From: Candidatus Scalindua sp.
GTDB taxonomy: Bacteria > Planctomycetota > Brocadiia > Brocadiales > Scalinduaceae
Direction: 5' to 3'
NCBI GenBank assembly: GCA_018648405.1
Contig: JABGRF010000234.1
Coordinates: forward strand, 1 to 34,449
Length of the DNA stretch: 34,449 nucleotides
Every line of letters starts with the position of its first letter. Position 1 is the stretch's first letter. Positions 25,477-33,199 of this stretch are shown one piece after another. Position numbers and translations under genes: made by a program. The notes below the pieces were generated by a model. That model saw only the letters and a program-made list of their open reading frames with translations, searched no databases and had not been told where the DNA came from.

Positions 25477-27606
25477 TTACTCTGCTCCTTTTTGCCCGAG
25501 GGCCTGGAGATATGCGATCAAAGCTGTAATCTGCTTGTCCGAAACATCCTCTTTTACACCCTGTTTTTTAAGTACATCTGCAATCTTTTTTGCCTGTTCT
25601 TTTGCCCGTTCACTCGTGTCAGACAGGTCTTCGTCAGAATAAGGAACGCCCAGTTTATTAGAGACTGCTACCTTCTTTTCCAAACTGTCAAAATCAATTG
25701 TTGATGTAATTAACCACGGATAAGCCGGCATAATTGATTCTTTTATAACTGCTCTCGGATCTTCCATATGCATATAGTGCCAGAGGTCCGGATATTTTTT
25801 ACCAAGCCGCGCCAGATCAGGACCGGTACGTTTTGAACCCCACTGAAACGGCCTGTCGTACATGGACTCTTCGATTGTAGATGCTGCTCCATATCTCAAC
25901 ACATCTGACGGTATCGTTCGGATCATCTGGGAGTGGCAGGTAAAGCAGCCTTCTTTGACGTATATGTCTCTGCCCTCCAATTCTAATGGTGTAAACGGTT
26001 CAACTTTATTTTCTGTATTAACATATTTATTGACAGAGAGGGTTGGCACAATTTCTATTATGGAACCGACTAAAATTGCAATAAGCGCCAATATGGTAAA
26101 GGCAGCGGCCATACCTTCCAGCTTTCTATGTCCTCGTTCCAGATGAACAGGTGCTGAAGAGGATATTTTAACTTGAACGGTTTCCTCTTGCAGCTCTTTT
26201 GGCGCCTGCTTGATAGTTTTGCAAACGTTATATAACATGAGAACAAAACCTCCCAGGAACAATACGCCTCCTAACGCACGGAAGAGAAATAGAGGTAGAA
26301 TACGGATTACGGTCTCTACAAAGTCCGGATAAACGAGACTTCCATTTGCATCTACGGCTCTCCACATTAAACCCTGAGTGATTCCGGCTGCCAGCATGGA
26401 AACGTAGTAAAAAAGAATTCCCAGAATACCTATCCAGAAATGAATGTTTGCCAGTTTCTTGCTGTATAATTCAGTACTCCATAGTTTTGGAACGATAAAA
26501 TATATCATTCCAAAAGAGAGAAAACCATTCCAGCCCAAAGCTCCCAAATGTACATGACCAACGATCCAATCGGTATAATGTCCAAGAGAATTTACAGCCT
26601 TTATCGATAGAAGCGGTCCCTCAAAGGTTGCCATTGCATAAAAGGTTATCGCTGCAACGAAGAATTTTATGATAGGATTTGTTCGTAATAAATGCCATGC
26701 ACCTCGAAGTGTCAGTATCCCGTTAACGGCTCCTCCCCAGCTTGGGGCCCATAGCATTACACTGAACACTGTGCCTAATGTTTGAAGCCATTCAGGTAAG
26801 GCTGTATTTAAAAGGTGATGAGGCCCCGCCCAGATATACATAAAAATGAGAGACCAGAAATGTACGACTGAAAGTCTATAGCTATATATGGGTCTGTTTA
26901 CTGCCTTCGGCAAATAGTAGTACATCAAACCCAGGAAAGGAGTGGTTAAGAAAAATGCGACGGCATTGTGTCCAAACCACCATTGAACAAGAGCATCCTG
27001 GATACCAGCAAAAACTATGTAACTTTTAAATAAACCAACAGGTATACATATTGCGTTTACAATATAGAGGAGTGCAACAGTTAAAATAGTTGCTATGTAG
27101 AACCATATAGCGACGTATAGATGTTTTTCATTACGTTTTAATAGTGTGCCAAAGAAATTGATGGCAAAGACAACCCAGATTAGCACAACTGCAATATCTA
27201 TAGGCCATTCCAATTCTGCAAACTCCTTGCCCTGCGAAATGCCAAGAGGCAAAGTGATTACGGCCAGGACGATTATAAATTGCCATCCCCAGAAATGAAG
27301 TTGGCTCAAACCATCTGAAAACAGTCTTGTCTTTATGAGCCTTTGGGTAGAGTGATAAATACCCGCAAAGATAGCATTACCGGCGAACGCATAGATCGCA
27401 GCATTCGTATGCAATGGTCTTAAACGGCCAAACGTTAACCAGGCAGTAAAGTTAAGTTGTGGAATCGCCAATTGCAAAGCGACGATAATTCCAACCAACA
27501 TAGCTATTGTTACCCAGAATATGGTTGCAAGGGTAAACATTCTGACTATCTGGTCATTATATTTAACCTGTACCACTCTGGAATTGGTGTCATTCAAAGA
27601 GCTCAT
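25477..27606 (-). CDS. ccoNO: cbb3 cytochrome c oxidase, fused subunits I and II (CcoN-CcoO)
   Basis: The 709-residue product joins the 12-helix catalytic subunit to the monohaem subunit. In CcoN (about 1-465), ligands visible are His66 (RLRPLHTN), His213 (WFGHNAVAF), Tyr257, His263/His264 (GPHHLL) and His351/His353 (GHVHLG), which align with the known haem and CuB ligands at a constant offset. After a linker of about 25 residues comes the CcoO helix (AAAFTILALIAILVGSII) and the haem site Cys554, Cys557, His558 (CFTCHSQMIR) with MPAYPW. It reduces O2 to water at low oxygen in the membrane. Separate genes are usual; the fusion is known from several phyla. GGAACAGGAAA precedes the ATG. Confidence 0.96.
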   Translation of the reverse strand: MSSLNDTNSRVVQVKYNDQIVRMFTLATIFWVTIAMLVGIIVALQLAIPQLNFTAWLTFGRLRPLHTNAAIYAFAGNAIFAGIYHSTQRLIKTRLFSDGLSQLHFWGWQFIIVLAVITLPLGISQGKEFAELEWPIDIAVVLIWVVFAINFFGTLLKRNEKHLYVAIWFYIATILTVALLYIVNAICIPVGLFKSYIVFAGIQDALVQWWFGHNAVAFFLTTPFLGLMYYYLPKAVNRPIYSYRLSVVHFWSLIFMYIWAGPHHLLNTALPEWLQTLGTVFSVMLWAPSWGGAVNGILTLRGAWHLLRTNPIIKFFVAAITFYAMATFEGPLLSIKAVNSLGHYTDWIVGHVHLGALGWNGFLSFGMIYFIVPKLWSTELYSKKLANIHFWIGILGILFYYVSMLAAGITQGLMWRAVDANGSLVYPDFVETVIRILPLFLFRALGGVLFLGGFVLMLYNVCKTIKQAPKELQEETVQVKISSSAPVHLERGHRKLEGMAAAFTILALIAILVGSIIEIVPTLSVNKYVNTENKVEPFTPLELEGRDIYVKEGCFTCHSQMIRTIPSDVLRYGAASTIEESMYDRPFQWGSKRTGPDLARLGKKYPDLWHYMHMEDPRAVIKESIMPAYPWLITSTIDFDSLEKKVAVSNKLGVPYSDEDLSDTSERAKEQAKKIADVLKKQGVKEDVSDKQITALIAYLQALGQKGAE

Positions 27607-27640
27607 TTTCCTGTTCCTTTCCCATAATTTCTAGTTGGTT

Positions 27641-27808
27641 TCAAATCTTTATTTTCTCCGGTTTGTCATTCCAGTCATCAATCAGCATCTTATGTGCTGG
27701 TGTCTCGAGGTCGTCAAATTGCTCCTCTTTGACCGCCCATAAGAAAAAAATAACGAAAGATGAAACCAGAATAATTGTAATAGGAATAATAATATAAAGA
27801 ATTGACAT
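27641..27808 (-). CDS. ccoS: cbb3 oxidase maturation protein CcoS
   Basis: This 55-residue gene has one N-terminal membrane helix (LYIIIPITIILVSSFVIFFLW, about 4-24), then WAVKEEQFDDLETPAHKMLI, matching the CcoS pattern of a helix followed by xxGQFDDLExPxxxxL. CcoS is needed for cofactor insertion into CcoN. It lies between ccoI and ccoNO on the same strand. AGGTAG lies upstream of the ATG. An inverted repeat TTGAT-N10-ATCAA sits just upstream (27850-27869). Confidence 0.9.
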   Translation of the reverse strand: MSILYIIIPITIILVSSFVIFFLWAVKEEQFDDLETPAHKMLIDDWNDKPEKIKI

Positions 27809-27876
27809 AAGAGCTACCTGTTTATTATAAATCTAAACTGTAATGATTATTGATTAACTATTTTATCAAATTTGTT

Positions 27877-30348
27877 TTAATTGTTAAGCGAAAAATTTAT
27901 TTTGTTGAACCTTCTCAGAAATTTTGTCCCTATGGCAGAGGAAGACAATACAACTAACGAACTAACGGGCATCAATATCGCTGCCGTTAACGGTGAGATG
28001 TAGCCTAAAAGCGCTGCAAGTCCGCCGGCAAAATTGTAGACAAATGAAAAAACAAGATTTCTTTTTATAACACCAAAGGTATTTTGACTTAATAAGATCA
28101 AATCTCTCACCGGTGAAACACCTTCTCTGGTAACATAAATATCGGCCGCAACTAAACAAGACTCCACGCTCCCCTGCACTGCGATACTAACATTATCTGA
28201 AGACATTGCAAGCGAATCGTTTGCGCCATCTCCAACCATTAATGAGTCAGGGAAATTATTAATTATCTCACTCTTTTTCTCAGGCATAAGATTTGAGGAG
28301 AACTGTTCATTTGCTATACGAAGTTTTTTTGCGACACTTGAGACAGGTATGCTTTTGTCTCCGGACAATATGTGCATCTTTATGCCGATAGAGTCTAATT
28401 TGGCAATTGTCTGTTTTGCGTCACTATGAAGCCTGTCTCCCAGGCATGCAGATGCGATAAGATTTCCATTTTTATATATAGAGATGAGACTGGATATAAT
28501 GTCAGAATCGTCTCTGATATTTTCATCAGGTAGTTCTGATACTATTTTGTAATTATCATCATCTATCGTCCCGGATATTCCGGATCCGGGGATTTCAGTT
28601 AAAGAGTGGACGGCTAATTTTTTTACACCTTTTCCTTCAAGGTATTTTACTAAAGTTCTGGCAATGGGATGCTGAGAATAGACCTCGATTGAATATATAG
28701 CATCAAGGGTTTCCTGATCAGGAGAAAAATTTCCTGATTCTTCAGCACGAGGAGATTTCCATGTTAAGAACTCAAATTGACCTTGAGTGAGAGTTCCGGT
28801 TTTGTCGAAAAAAATATTTTTTACATAGTTCAATTTTTCAAGTGATTCTGCATTTTTAATTAGATAACCTTTCTTAGCGGCCTTCCTTAATGATAAGCTT
28901 TGTGTTAGCGGGGTAGCGAATGCTAATGCGCATGGGCAGGCCAGAATGATTAAGGCGAGTGTGCGTTTAACCGCTTCAGTAGGATCCACGTTAATGTAAA
29001 AAGAGAAAAATAGAGCTCCTGCGACAAGGATGAATATACTGAAATATTGTGCGGCCTTGTCGGTTAATGAAATCAAAGGTGTTTTATTATAAATCTGCTC
29101 TTCAACCTTTTTGAGTATCTGTCCGATTCGACTGTTACCGGTAGTCTGTTTTACCAGGATCTCTGCATAGCCTGCAACAACCTGAGTGCCTGCATAGATG
29201 TCAGAATCCTTAAAGAGTTTTTGCGGAAGGCTCTCTCCTGTGAGGATAGATGGGTTTATGTTTACCCATTCGTTTAAGACTGTTCCGTCTGCGGGGACAC
29301 GTTCACCCTCTTTGATGAGTACTTTGTCATCCACGTTTAAATGTCTTGCGGGAATTTTGTCATACTCATTGCTTTCACTATTCCAACGTTGACATACTTG
29401 TGACTCGATAAAGGTTTGCATATAAGAGCTATTTATAAATGTCTGTTGGGTTCTGCTCAAAAAATATCTGCTTGCTAAAAGCAGAAGGATTAAGATAGAG
29501 AGCGAATCAAAGTAGAAATCCTCATTGCCCTGGATTAAATTTATCAGGCTTAGAACAAAACCTATAATTATCGCAGCGACAATTGGCAAGTCTATACTCG
29601 GGCGACCGGCCCTCAGAGACCGCCATAGGTTTGTATAAAATGGCTGGGCGCAGTAGAAAAGTATCGGTAGAAAAAAGGCAAGGTTCAGATATCCAAACAT
29701 GCCGGCCATCTGTCCTTTCAGTCCTGAGTAAATAGAAAAAGAGAACAACATAATATTTCCCGAACAGGCAGCGGCAACTCCCAACCTCTTTAACTGCTGG
29801 TGATTTTCCTTCTTTTGGAAATGCTTTGCTTCATCAAGGCTTTTAACAGGGTAGGCCTTGTAGCCCAAGGCAGATAGAACAGACGCCACCTTTCCAAAGT
29901 ATCCCGGCTCTTTCAGAGTGACAAGCAGTGTATTCTGGCTCATATTTAAATTAGCATTCTCAACTTGAGGGATCCAATCAGGGATTTGATCAATGATCCA
30001 GAGGCAAGCAGTACACTGAATACCTTCAATGAAAAACCTCATGCTTTTTTTGTTATCTACACTGACGGAATAGTCTTGTAAAAAAGAGTCGGTATCCAGA
30101 AAATCATATTCCGGCAGGCTTGCTGACGGTCTGTTAATTAAAGAAAAATTTCCTTTTTTCAGAATTTTATAAACAGTTTCACATCCCCAGCAGCAAAATG
30201 CATCTCCATTATTGCTGAAAACGGCTTTGTCTCCATCGGTAATGGTGGTGCTGCAATGCGTACAGTTTGAATGCGTATCTTTCAAGTCCGCAGCACTGTC
30301 ATCAACTTGCCGGTTTTCGGCTTTAGTAATTACGGCAGAATCATTCAT
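27877..30348 (-). CDS. ccoI: copper-transporting P1B-type ATPase (CcoI/FixI-type)
   Basis: The 823-residue membrane pump carries an N-terminal Cys-rich metal-binding domain (CTHC 29-32 and CCWGC 52-56), then a heavy-metal-associated domain with CTAC (112-115). The pump core has TGE (370-372), the membrane CPC motif (471-473), the phosphorylation site DKTGT (Asp515) and GDGAND near the end. CcoI moves copper out of the cytoplasm for the oxidase, using ATP. This domain plan and the position next to ccoS are diagnostic for the assembly ATPase, not the tolerance pump CopA. Confidence 0.95.
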   Translation of the reverse strand: MNDSAVITKAENRQVDDSAADLKDTHSNCTHCSTTITDGDKAVFSNNGDAFCCWGCETVYKILKKGNFSLINRPSASLPEYDFLDTDSFLQDYSVSVDNKKSMRFFIEGIQCTACLWIIDQIPDWIPQVENANLNMSQNTLLVTLKEPGYFGKVASVLSALGYKAYPVKSLDEAKHFQKKENHQQLKRLGVAAACSGNIMLFSFSIYSGLKGQMAGMFGYLNLAFFLPILFYCAQPFYTNLWRSLRAGRPSIDLPIVAAIIIGFVLSLINLIQGNEDFYFDSLSILILLLLASRYFLSRTQQTFINSSYMQTFIESQVCQRWNSESNEYDKIPARHLNVDDKVLIKEGERVPADGTVLNEWVNINPSILTGESLPQKLFKDSDIYAGTQVVAGYAEILVKQTTGNSRIGQILKKVEEQIYNKTPLISLTDKAAQYFSIFILVAGALFFSFYINVDPTEAVKRTLALIILACPCALAFATPLTQSLSLRKAAKKGYLIKNAESLEKLNYVKNIFFDKTGTLTQGQFEFLTWKSPRAEESGNFSPDQETLDAIYSIEVYSQHPIARTLVKYLEGKGVKKLAVHSLTEIPGSGISGTIDDDNYKIVSELPDENIRDDSDIISSLISIYKNGNLIASACLGDRLHSDAKQTIAKLDSIGIKMHILSGDKSIPVSSVAKKLRIANEQFSSNLMPEKKSEIINNFPDSLMVGDGANDSLAMSSDNVSIAVQGSVESCLVAADIYVTREGVSPVRDLILLSQNTFGVIKRNLVFSFVYNFAGGLAALLGYISPLTAAILMPVSSLVVLSSSAIGTKFLRRFNKINFSLNN

Positions 30349-30419
30349 AGCTTTTTATATGTTTCAGGTAACAAAGTATTGATATGAAATTTTAGCTTTT
30401 TTGTATCTTTACTCTCTGT

Positions 30420-30935
30420 CTATTTTTTTGCACGCGAAACTTCATGACACGCAAAGCATGCATTCTTCAGCATTGCCTCAAAACTTTCATAGGTTTCAGC
30501 AATATTCTTGTTTTTGGCAATTTCAGCAATATTGCCGGATGCCTCAATAACTGCATTAGAATATTTTTCAAAATCATCTTTCATCAACTTGATTGCTTCG
30601 GGGTTATCCGGGTCTTTTCCGATTTCTGTAAACCATTGATCAACCTGTTTCCCTTCCGGGAAAAACATTCTCATTATAGCATTGCCGGCTTTTGAGATGT
30701 CATTGGATTTTTTAATAACTGTATTGAAATCACCAACCATTATTGCTTCCAGCATCTTGGCGGTATGTGAATTGATTATTCGCATCAGGGAGCTGGTAGG
30801 TGTAGATTTTTGTACAAAAGGAGTTTTGCTGCTATCTCCAAAGGCTTCACTGCATTGCCAGCCATGGGTCGTCAGTCCGGTAGCTATTATCGTTATAATG
30901 AAAACTACAATACAGATTTGATTAATTTTCTTCAC
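30420..30935 (-). CDS. cytochrome c'-like monohaem protein
   Basis: The 171-residue product has a signal peptide (about 1-24, IVVFIITIIATGLTT) and a helical body. A C-terminal haem site NACFACHEVSR (Cys-x-x-Cys-His, about 159-163) closes it. A C-terminal CxxCH on a four-helix bundle is the cytochrome c'/c556 pattern; such proteins bind NO or carry electrons in the periplasm. The start is GTG, with AAAGGA about 11 bases upstream. It heads the cbb3 run, 71 bases before ccoI. Whether it feeds the oxidase or scavenges NO is open. Confidence 0.85.
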   Translation of the reverse strand: MKKINQICIVVFIITIIATGLTTHGWQCSEAFGDSSKTPFVQKSTPTSSLMRIINSHTAKMLEAIMVGDFNTVIKKSNDISKAGNAIMRMFFPEGKQVDQWFTEIGKDPDNPEAIKLMKDDFEKYSNAVIEASGNIAEIAKNKNIAETYESFEAMLKNACFACHEVSRAKK

Positions 30936-31513
30936 TTGGTGCGTATTCCTTTCTCTTCTGCTATTAATTTTCCCTTAAAAAGGGGTTGTGATAGCCTATT
31001 TTTTTGATGGAAAAACTTCCGGTTTTTCCTCTGGCGGGAACTACAATGTGGGGGCCAATTCATCTGGATTGCTTTCTGCTGCTGCCACTTTTTAAACCCG
31101 TCTAATTTTCTGTCCCTTTTCCATTAATAATATATACTACAAAGCTGAGTTTAATAGCGCAATATTAATGCCAAAGATTTATTTTCGCAGACAGTGTAGG
31201 CAGCAAAGGCATAAGTTGTTAATATTCAATGAATTGGTGGTATAGGTGACAATGGCAAGAGGCCTATTTATTAATCTACCTCTCTATATATACGAAAATA
31301 TTGCGAATAAGAAGGGGCTGGTGGCGACGTAATTTCGCTGTGTAGGGTTGAAAGTCGGTAGAAAAGTTAGTCTATTTGTTATGCTTTAGAAGCAAAGCCT
31401 TCCATTGTAGTTCACAAGGAATGTATGGATGATTAAGGTCCTTGGCATTTCTTGTCCGGGGAAGCGAATCCACTTTTACGCATTAATATGTGGGTGCTTT
31501 GATGGGTCAGGCT
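30936..31513. other. 578-base intergenic region with no recognised gene
   Basis: The region is AT-rich, with no long frame on either strand that has a ribosome binding site. It contains a short CCCTT/AAGGG hairpin at about 30974-30986 near the cytochrome gene. The cbb3-locus promoter should lie here on the minus strand, but I could not find a convincing pair of boxes or an FNR-type TTGAT-N4-ATCAA site. Confidence 0.6.
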
Positions 31514-31642
31514 TCAGGGGCTTCCTGCCTTGCACCCCATCTTCCGGTTGCAACAGTTCAGGGTTCCATCTCCACCTTTTTCTACTACGATTTTGGCTCC
31601 ACATATTTCACAATAGTATAACTCGCTTTTATGTGAAGACAT
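31514..31642 (-). CDS. 42-residue desulforedoxin-like protein
   Basis: Too short for routine detection. From ATG 31640-31642, with AGGGGGCGG just upstream, the product has CEIC (11-14) and CC (30-31) spaced like a desulforedoxin (CxxC then CC about 15 residues later, in GGDGTLNCCNRKM). This binds one iron with four cysteines and shuttles electrons. It is the last gene of the redox-defence run, 21 bases after the ferritin-like gene. The final Cys at 37 is extra to the usual set. Confidence 0.75.
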   Translation of the reverse strand: MSSHKSELYYCEICGAKIVVEKGGDGTLNCCNRKMGCKAGSP

Positions 31643-31663
31643 TATTCCGCCCCCTGATCTCTA

Positions 31664-32122
31664 TCAATTTTCTTTATATACTACATCATCATACTCTGTT
31701 TCGATTTTTGCTTTATGTTCCAGCTCTTCTGCCGCCAGTTCCTCAAAGAGAGTCCTGACATCTCCGCTGGTTACAACCTTTAGCATCCTGGCATAAAACT
31801 CATAAGCCTTTTGTTCCCTTTTCATTGCATGTACCATTATGTCTTGAGAAGTTGAATTCGGAGCGATCTCTTTATCCATCAAATAATCACTTACATGAAG
31901 GTCGTGTGTTTCCGGAACGGTATGATGTTCGTGTGCAACATCGCTTAAATCAAAACTTTCCAGTTTCACCTTATGCTTTAACTCAACACCCGCAAGTTCA
32001 TTGAGTAATGTTTTTGCGGCTGGGTCTTTTGCTACACCCGCGGCTGTAGAATAAAATTCATTTGCATCAGTTTCATACTGAATTGCCATATCCATAATTT
32101 CTTTTAGCTGCTTGTGTGCCAC
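31664..32122 (-). CDS. ferritin-like (rubrerythrin-type) di-iron protein, first copy
   Basis: The 152-residue helical product carries two half-repeats with glutamate and ExxH motifs (YETDANEFY and ELKHK; EQKAYEFY and EELEHK), the carboxylate set of a di-iron rubrerythrin-like centre. It lacks the C-terminal rubredoxin domain of full rubrerythrin, so a separate small Cys4 protein would be the electron donor. A His-rich linker HEHHTVPETHDLH (about 64-76) joins the halves. The GTG start has AAGGAGG upstream. A likely role is peroxide reduction or iron handling. Confidence 0.88.
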   Translation of the reverse strand: MAHKQLKEIMDMAIQYETDANEFYSTAAGVAKDPAAKTLLNELAGVELKHKVKLESFDLSDVAHEHHTVPETHDLHVSDYLMDKEIAPNSTSQDIMVHAMKREQKAYEFYARMLKVVTSGDVRTLFEELAAEELEHKAKIETEYDDVVYKEN

Positions 32123-32146
32123 TTTTAATCCTCCTTATTTATAAGG

Positions 32147-32608
32147 TTATTCACGATACATTACATCCCAGAATAGGGCCTCTATGTTCTCTTTGTGTTT
32201 TGTCTCTTCCTTTGCCAGCCAGCCAAACAATTTTTTTAAATCTGCATCTTCTACATGTTCAGACATGTTACTATAAAATTCAAAGGCCTTTTTCTCTCTT
32301 TTTGCTGCATAAACTAGTACGTCTTTAAAATCAGGGTGCTCACCAAGGCCCTCATCGGTATCAGTAAGAAATTCCGTTATCCCCTGTCGAGATGTTTCTA
32401 CTGTTTCGACTTTTAGATTTTCCAGCATTTCCGCATTGAAGTTTTCAATTATCTGTTTGTGTTTTCGTTCTTCTTCGGCAAACGTGTTTAATGTGCTCTT
32501 TGTCTGTAAGTCTGTCATCTTGTCTGCTGCATTCTTGTAAAGTAGATACGTACCCTCTTCTTTGGCAGCAGCTTTTTTCAAAATTGATTCTATGTTTTCG
32601 TTTTGCAT
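32147..32608 (-). CDS. ferritin-like (rubrerythrin-type) di-iron protein, second copy
   Basis: The 153-residue product is a paralogue of the following gene, with the same two half-repeats: EEGTYLLY plus EEERKHK, and KREKKAFEFY plus EETKHKE. These supply the glutamates and histidines of a di-iron site. It has no rubredoxin domain. It is 24 bases from the next copy and 7 bases after the rubredoxin-desulforedoxin gene, indicating one transcript. Tandem duplication is likely, but the sequences have diverged well beyond recent copies. Confidence 0.88.
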   Translation of the reverse strand: MQNENIESILKKAAAKEEGTYLLYKNAADKMTDLQTKSTLNTFAEEERKHKQIIENFNAEMLENLKVETVETSRQGITEFLTDTDEGLGEHPDFKDVLVYAAKREKKAFEFYSNMSEHVEDADLKKLFGWLAKEETKHKENIEALFWDVMYRE

Positions 32609-32615
32609 ACCTTGT

Positions 32616-32849
32616 TTATTCTACCGCCATAGGCTGATCACAACACTTGAGGATGCCGCCACAATCGGAAGTGATTTTAATTTCTGTTCCGCATACCCTG
32701 CACTTACAATCCCTTCCAGTTCTTTCCATCAAGGGAACATAATTGGTGATTTCTCTAAATTCGCACGATTTACCGCACGAGGGGCATATTTCCGGTGGTT
32801 CGTTTGCATCATATTGAGTGCCGCAGCTATCACATTTCCAACTGTTCAT
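32616..32849 (-). CDS. rubredoxin-like plus desulforedoxin-like fusion (77 aa)
   Basis: Residues 6-27 have CDSC and CPSC spaced as in a short rubredoxin-like Cys4 site. Residues 49-70 have CRVC and a CC pair (GGILKCCDQPM) like desulforedoxin. A two-iron electron carrier of this kind usually serves ferritin-like peroxidases and superoxide reductases. It sits directly before the ferritin-like genes. No Shine-Dalgarno of note. Confidence 0.82.
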   Translation of the reverse strand: MNSWKCDSCGTQYDANEPPEICPSCGKSCEFREITNYVPLMERTGRDCKCRVCGTEIKITSDCGGILKCCDQPMAVE

Positions 32850-32917
32850 AAAATTATCTCACATAAGTTACGCAGCCTAATAAATGCGGCTACGAAAAGT
32901 TTCAATATAGATATTAT

Positions 32918-33193
32918 CTAACCGGTACTCGTATCCTTACGTTCCATTCTTTGGCCACAGCATTCTAGTATACCAGATGTTTCTTCCACTACAGATATCT
33001 GCTGACCGCACTTATTGCAGATATAAGTTGTGCCTCCAACCGGCTTGGGATGAACTGAGGTCCATGTCTCCATCATGCCCTCAACAAGCTTCATCTCCTG
33101 CCCACAGCATACAAGCACTCCGAAGGCATCTACCGTTACCTCAACCTTTTGCCTGCAAATCTCACAAAAATATATTTGTCCTCTTTGTCCCAT
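32918..33193 (-). CDS. double desulforedoxin-domain protein (91 aa)
   Basis: Two repeated Cys4 domains occur: CEIC with GVLVCCGQEM (about 10-34), and CNKC with GILECCGQRM (about 58-82). Each matches the desulforedoxin pattern CxxC...CCGxxM. The protein probably carries one or two electrons between the FAD oxidoreductase encoded 6 bases upstream and the ferritin-like proteins downstream. The duplication is internal and clear. No superoxide-reductase iron domain is visible. Confidence 0.85.
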   Translation of the reverse strand: MGQRGQIYFCEICRQKVEVTVDAFGVLVCCGQEMKLVEGMMETWTSVHPKPVGGTTYICNKCGQQISVVEETSGILECCGQRMERKDTSTG

Positions 33194-33199
33194 TTATTG

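Noticed and set aside
27850-27869. TTGAT...ATCAA as an FNR/Anr site between ccoI and ccoS
   Set aside because: The half-sites are 10 bases apart; FNR-type boxes have a 4-base spacer. It also lies inside the operon.
31429-31758. Plus-strand frame of 109 codons near the ferritin-like genes
   Set aside because: It overlaps the minus-strand 42-residue desulforedoxin and the end of the ferritin-like gene, and lacks any domain.
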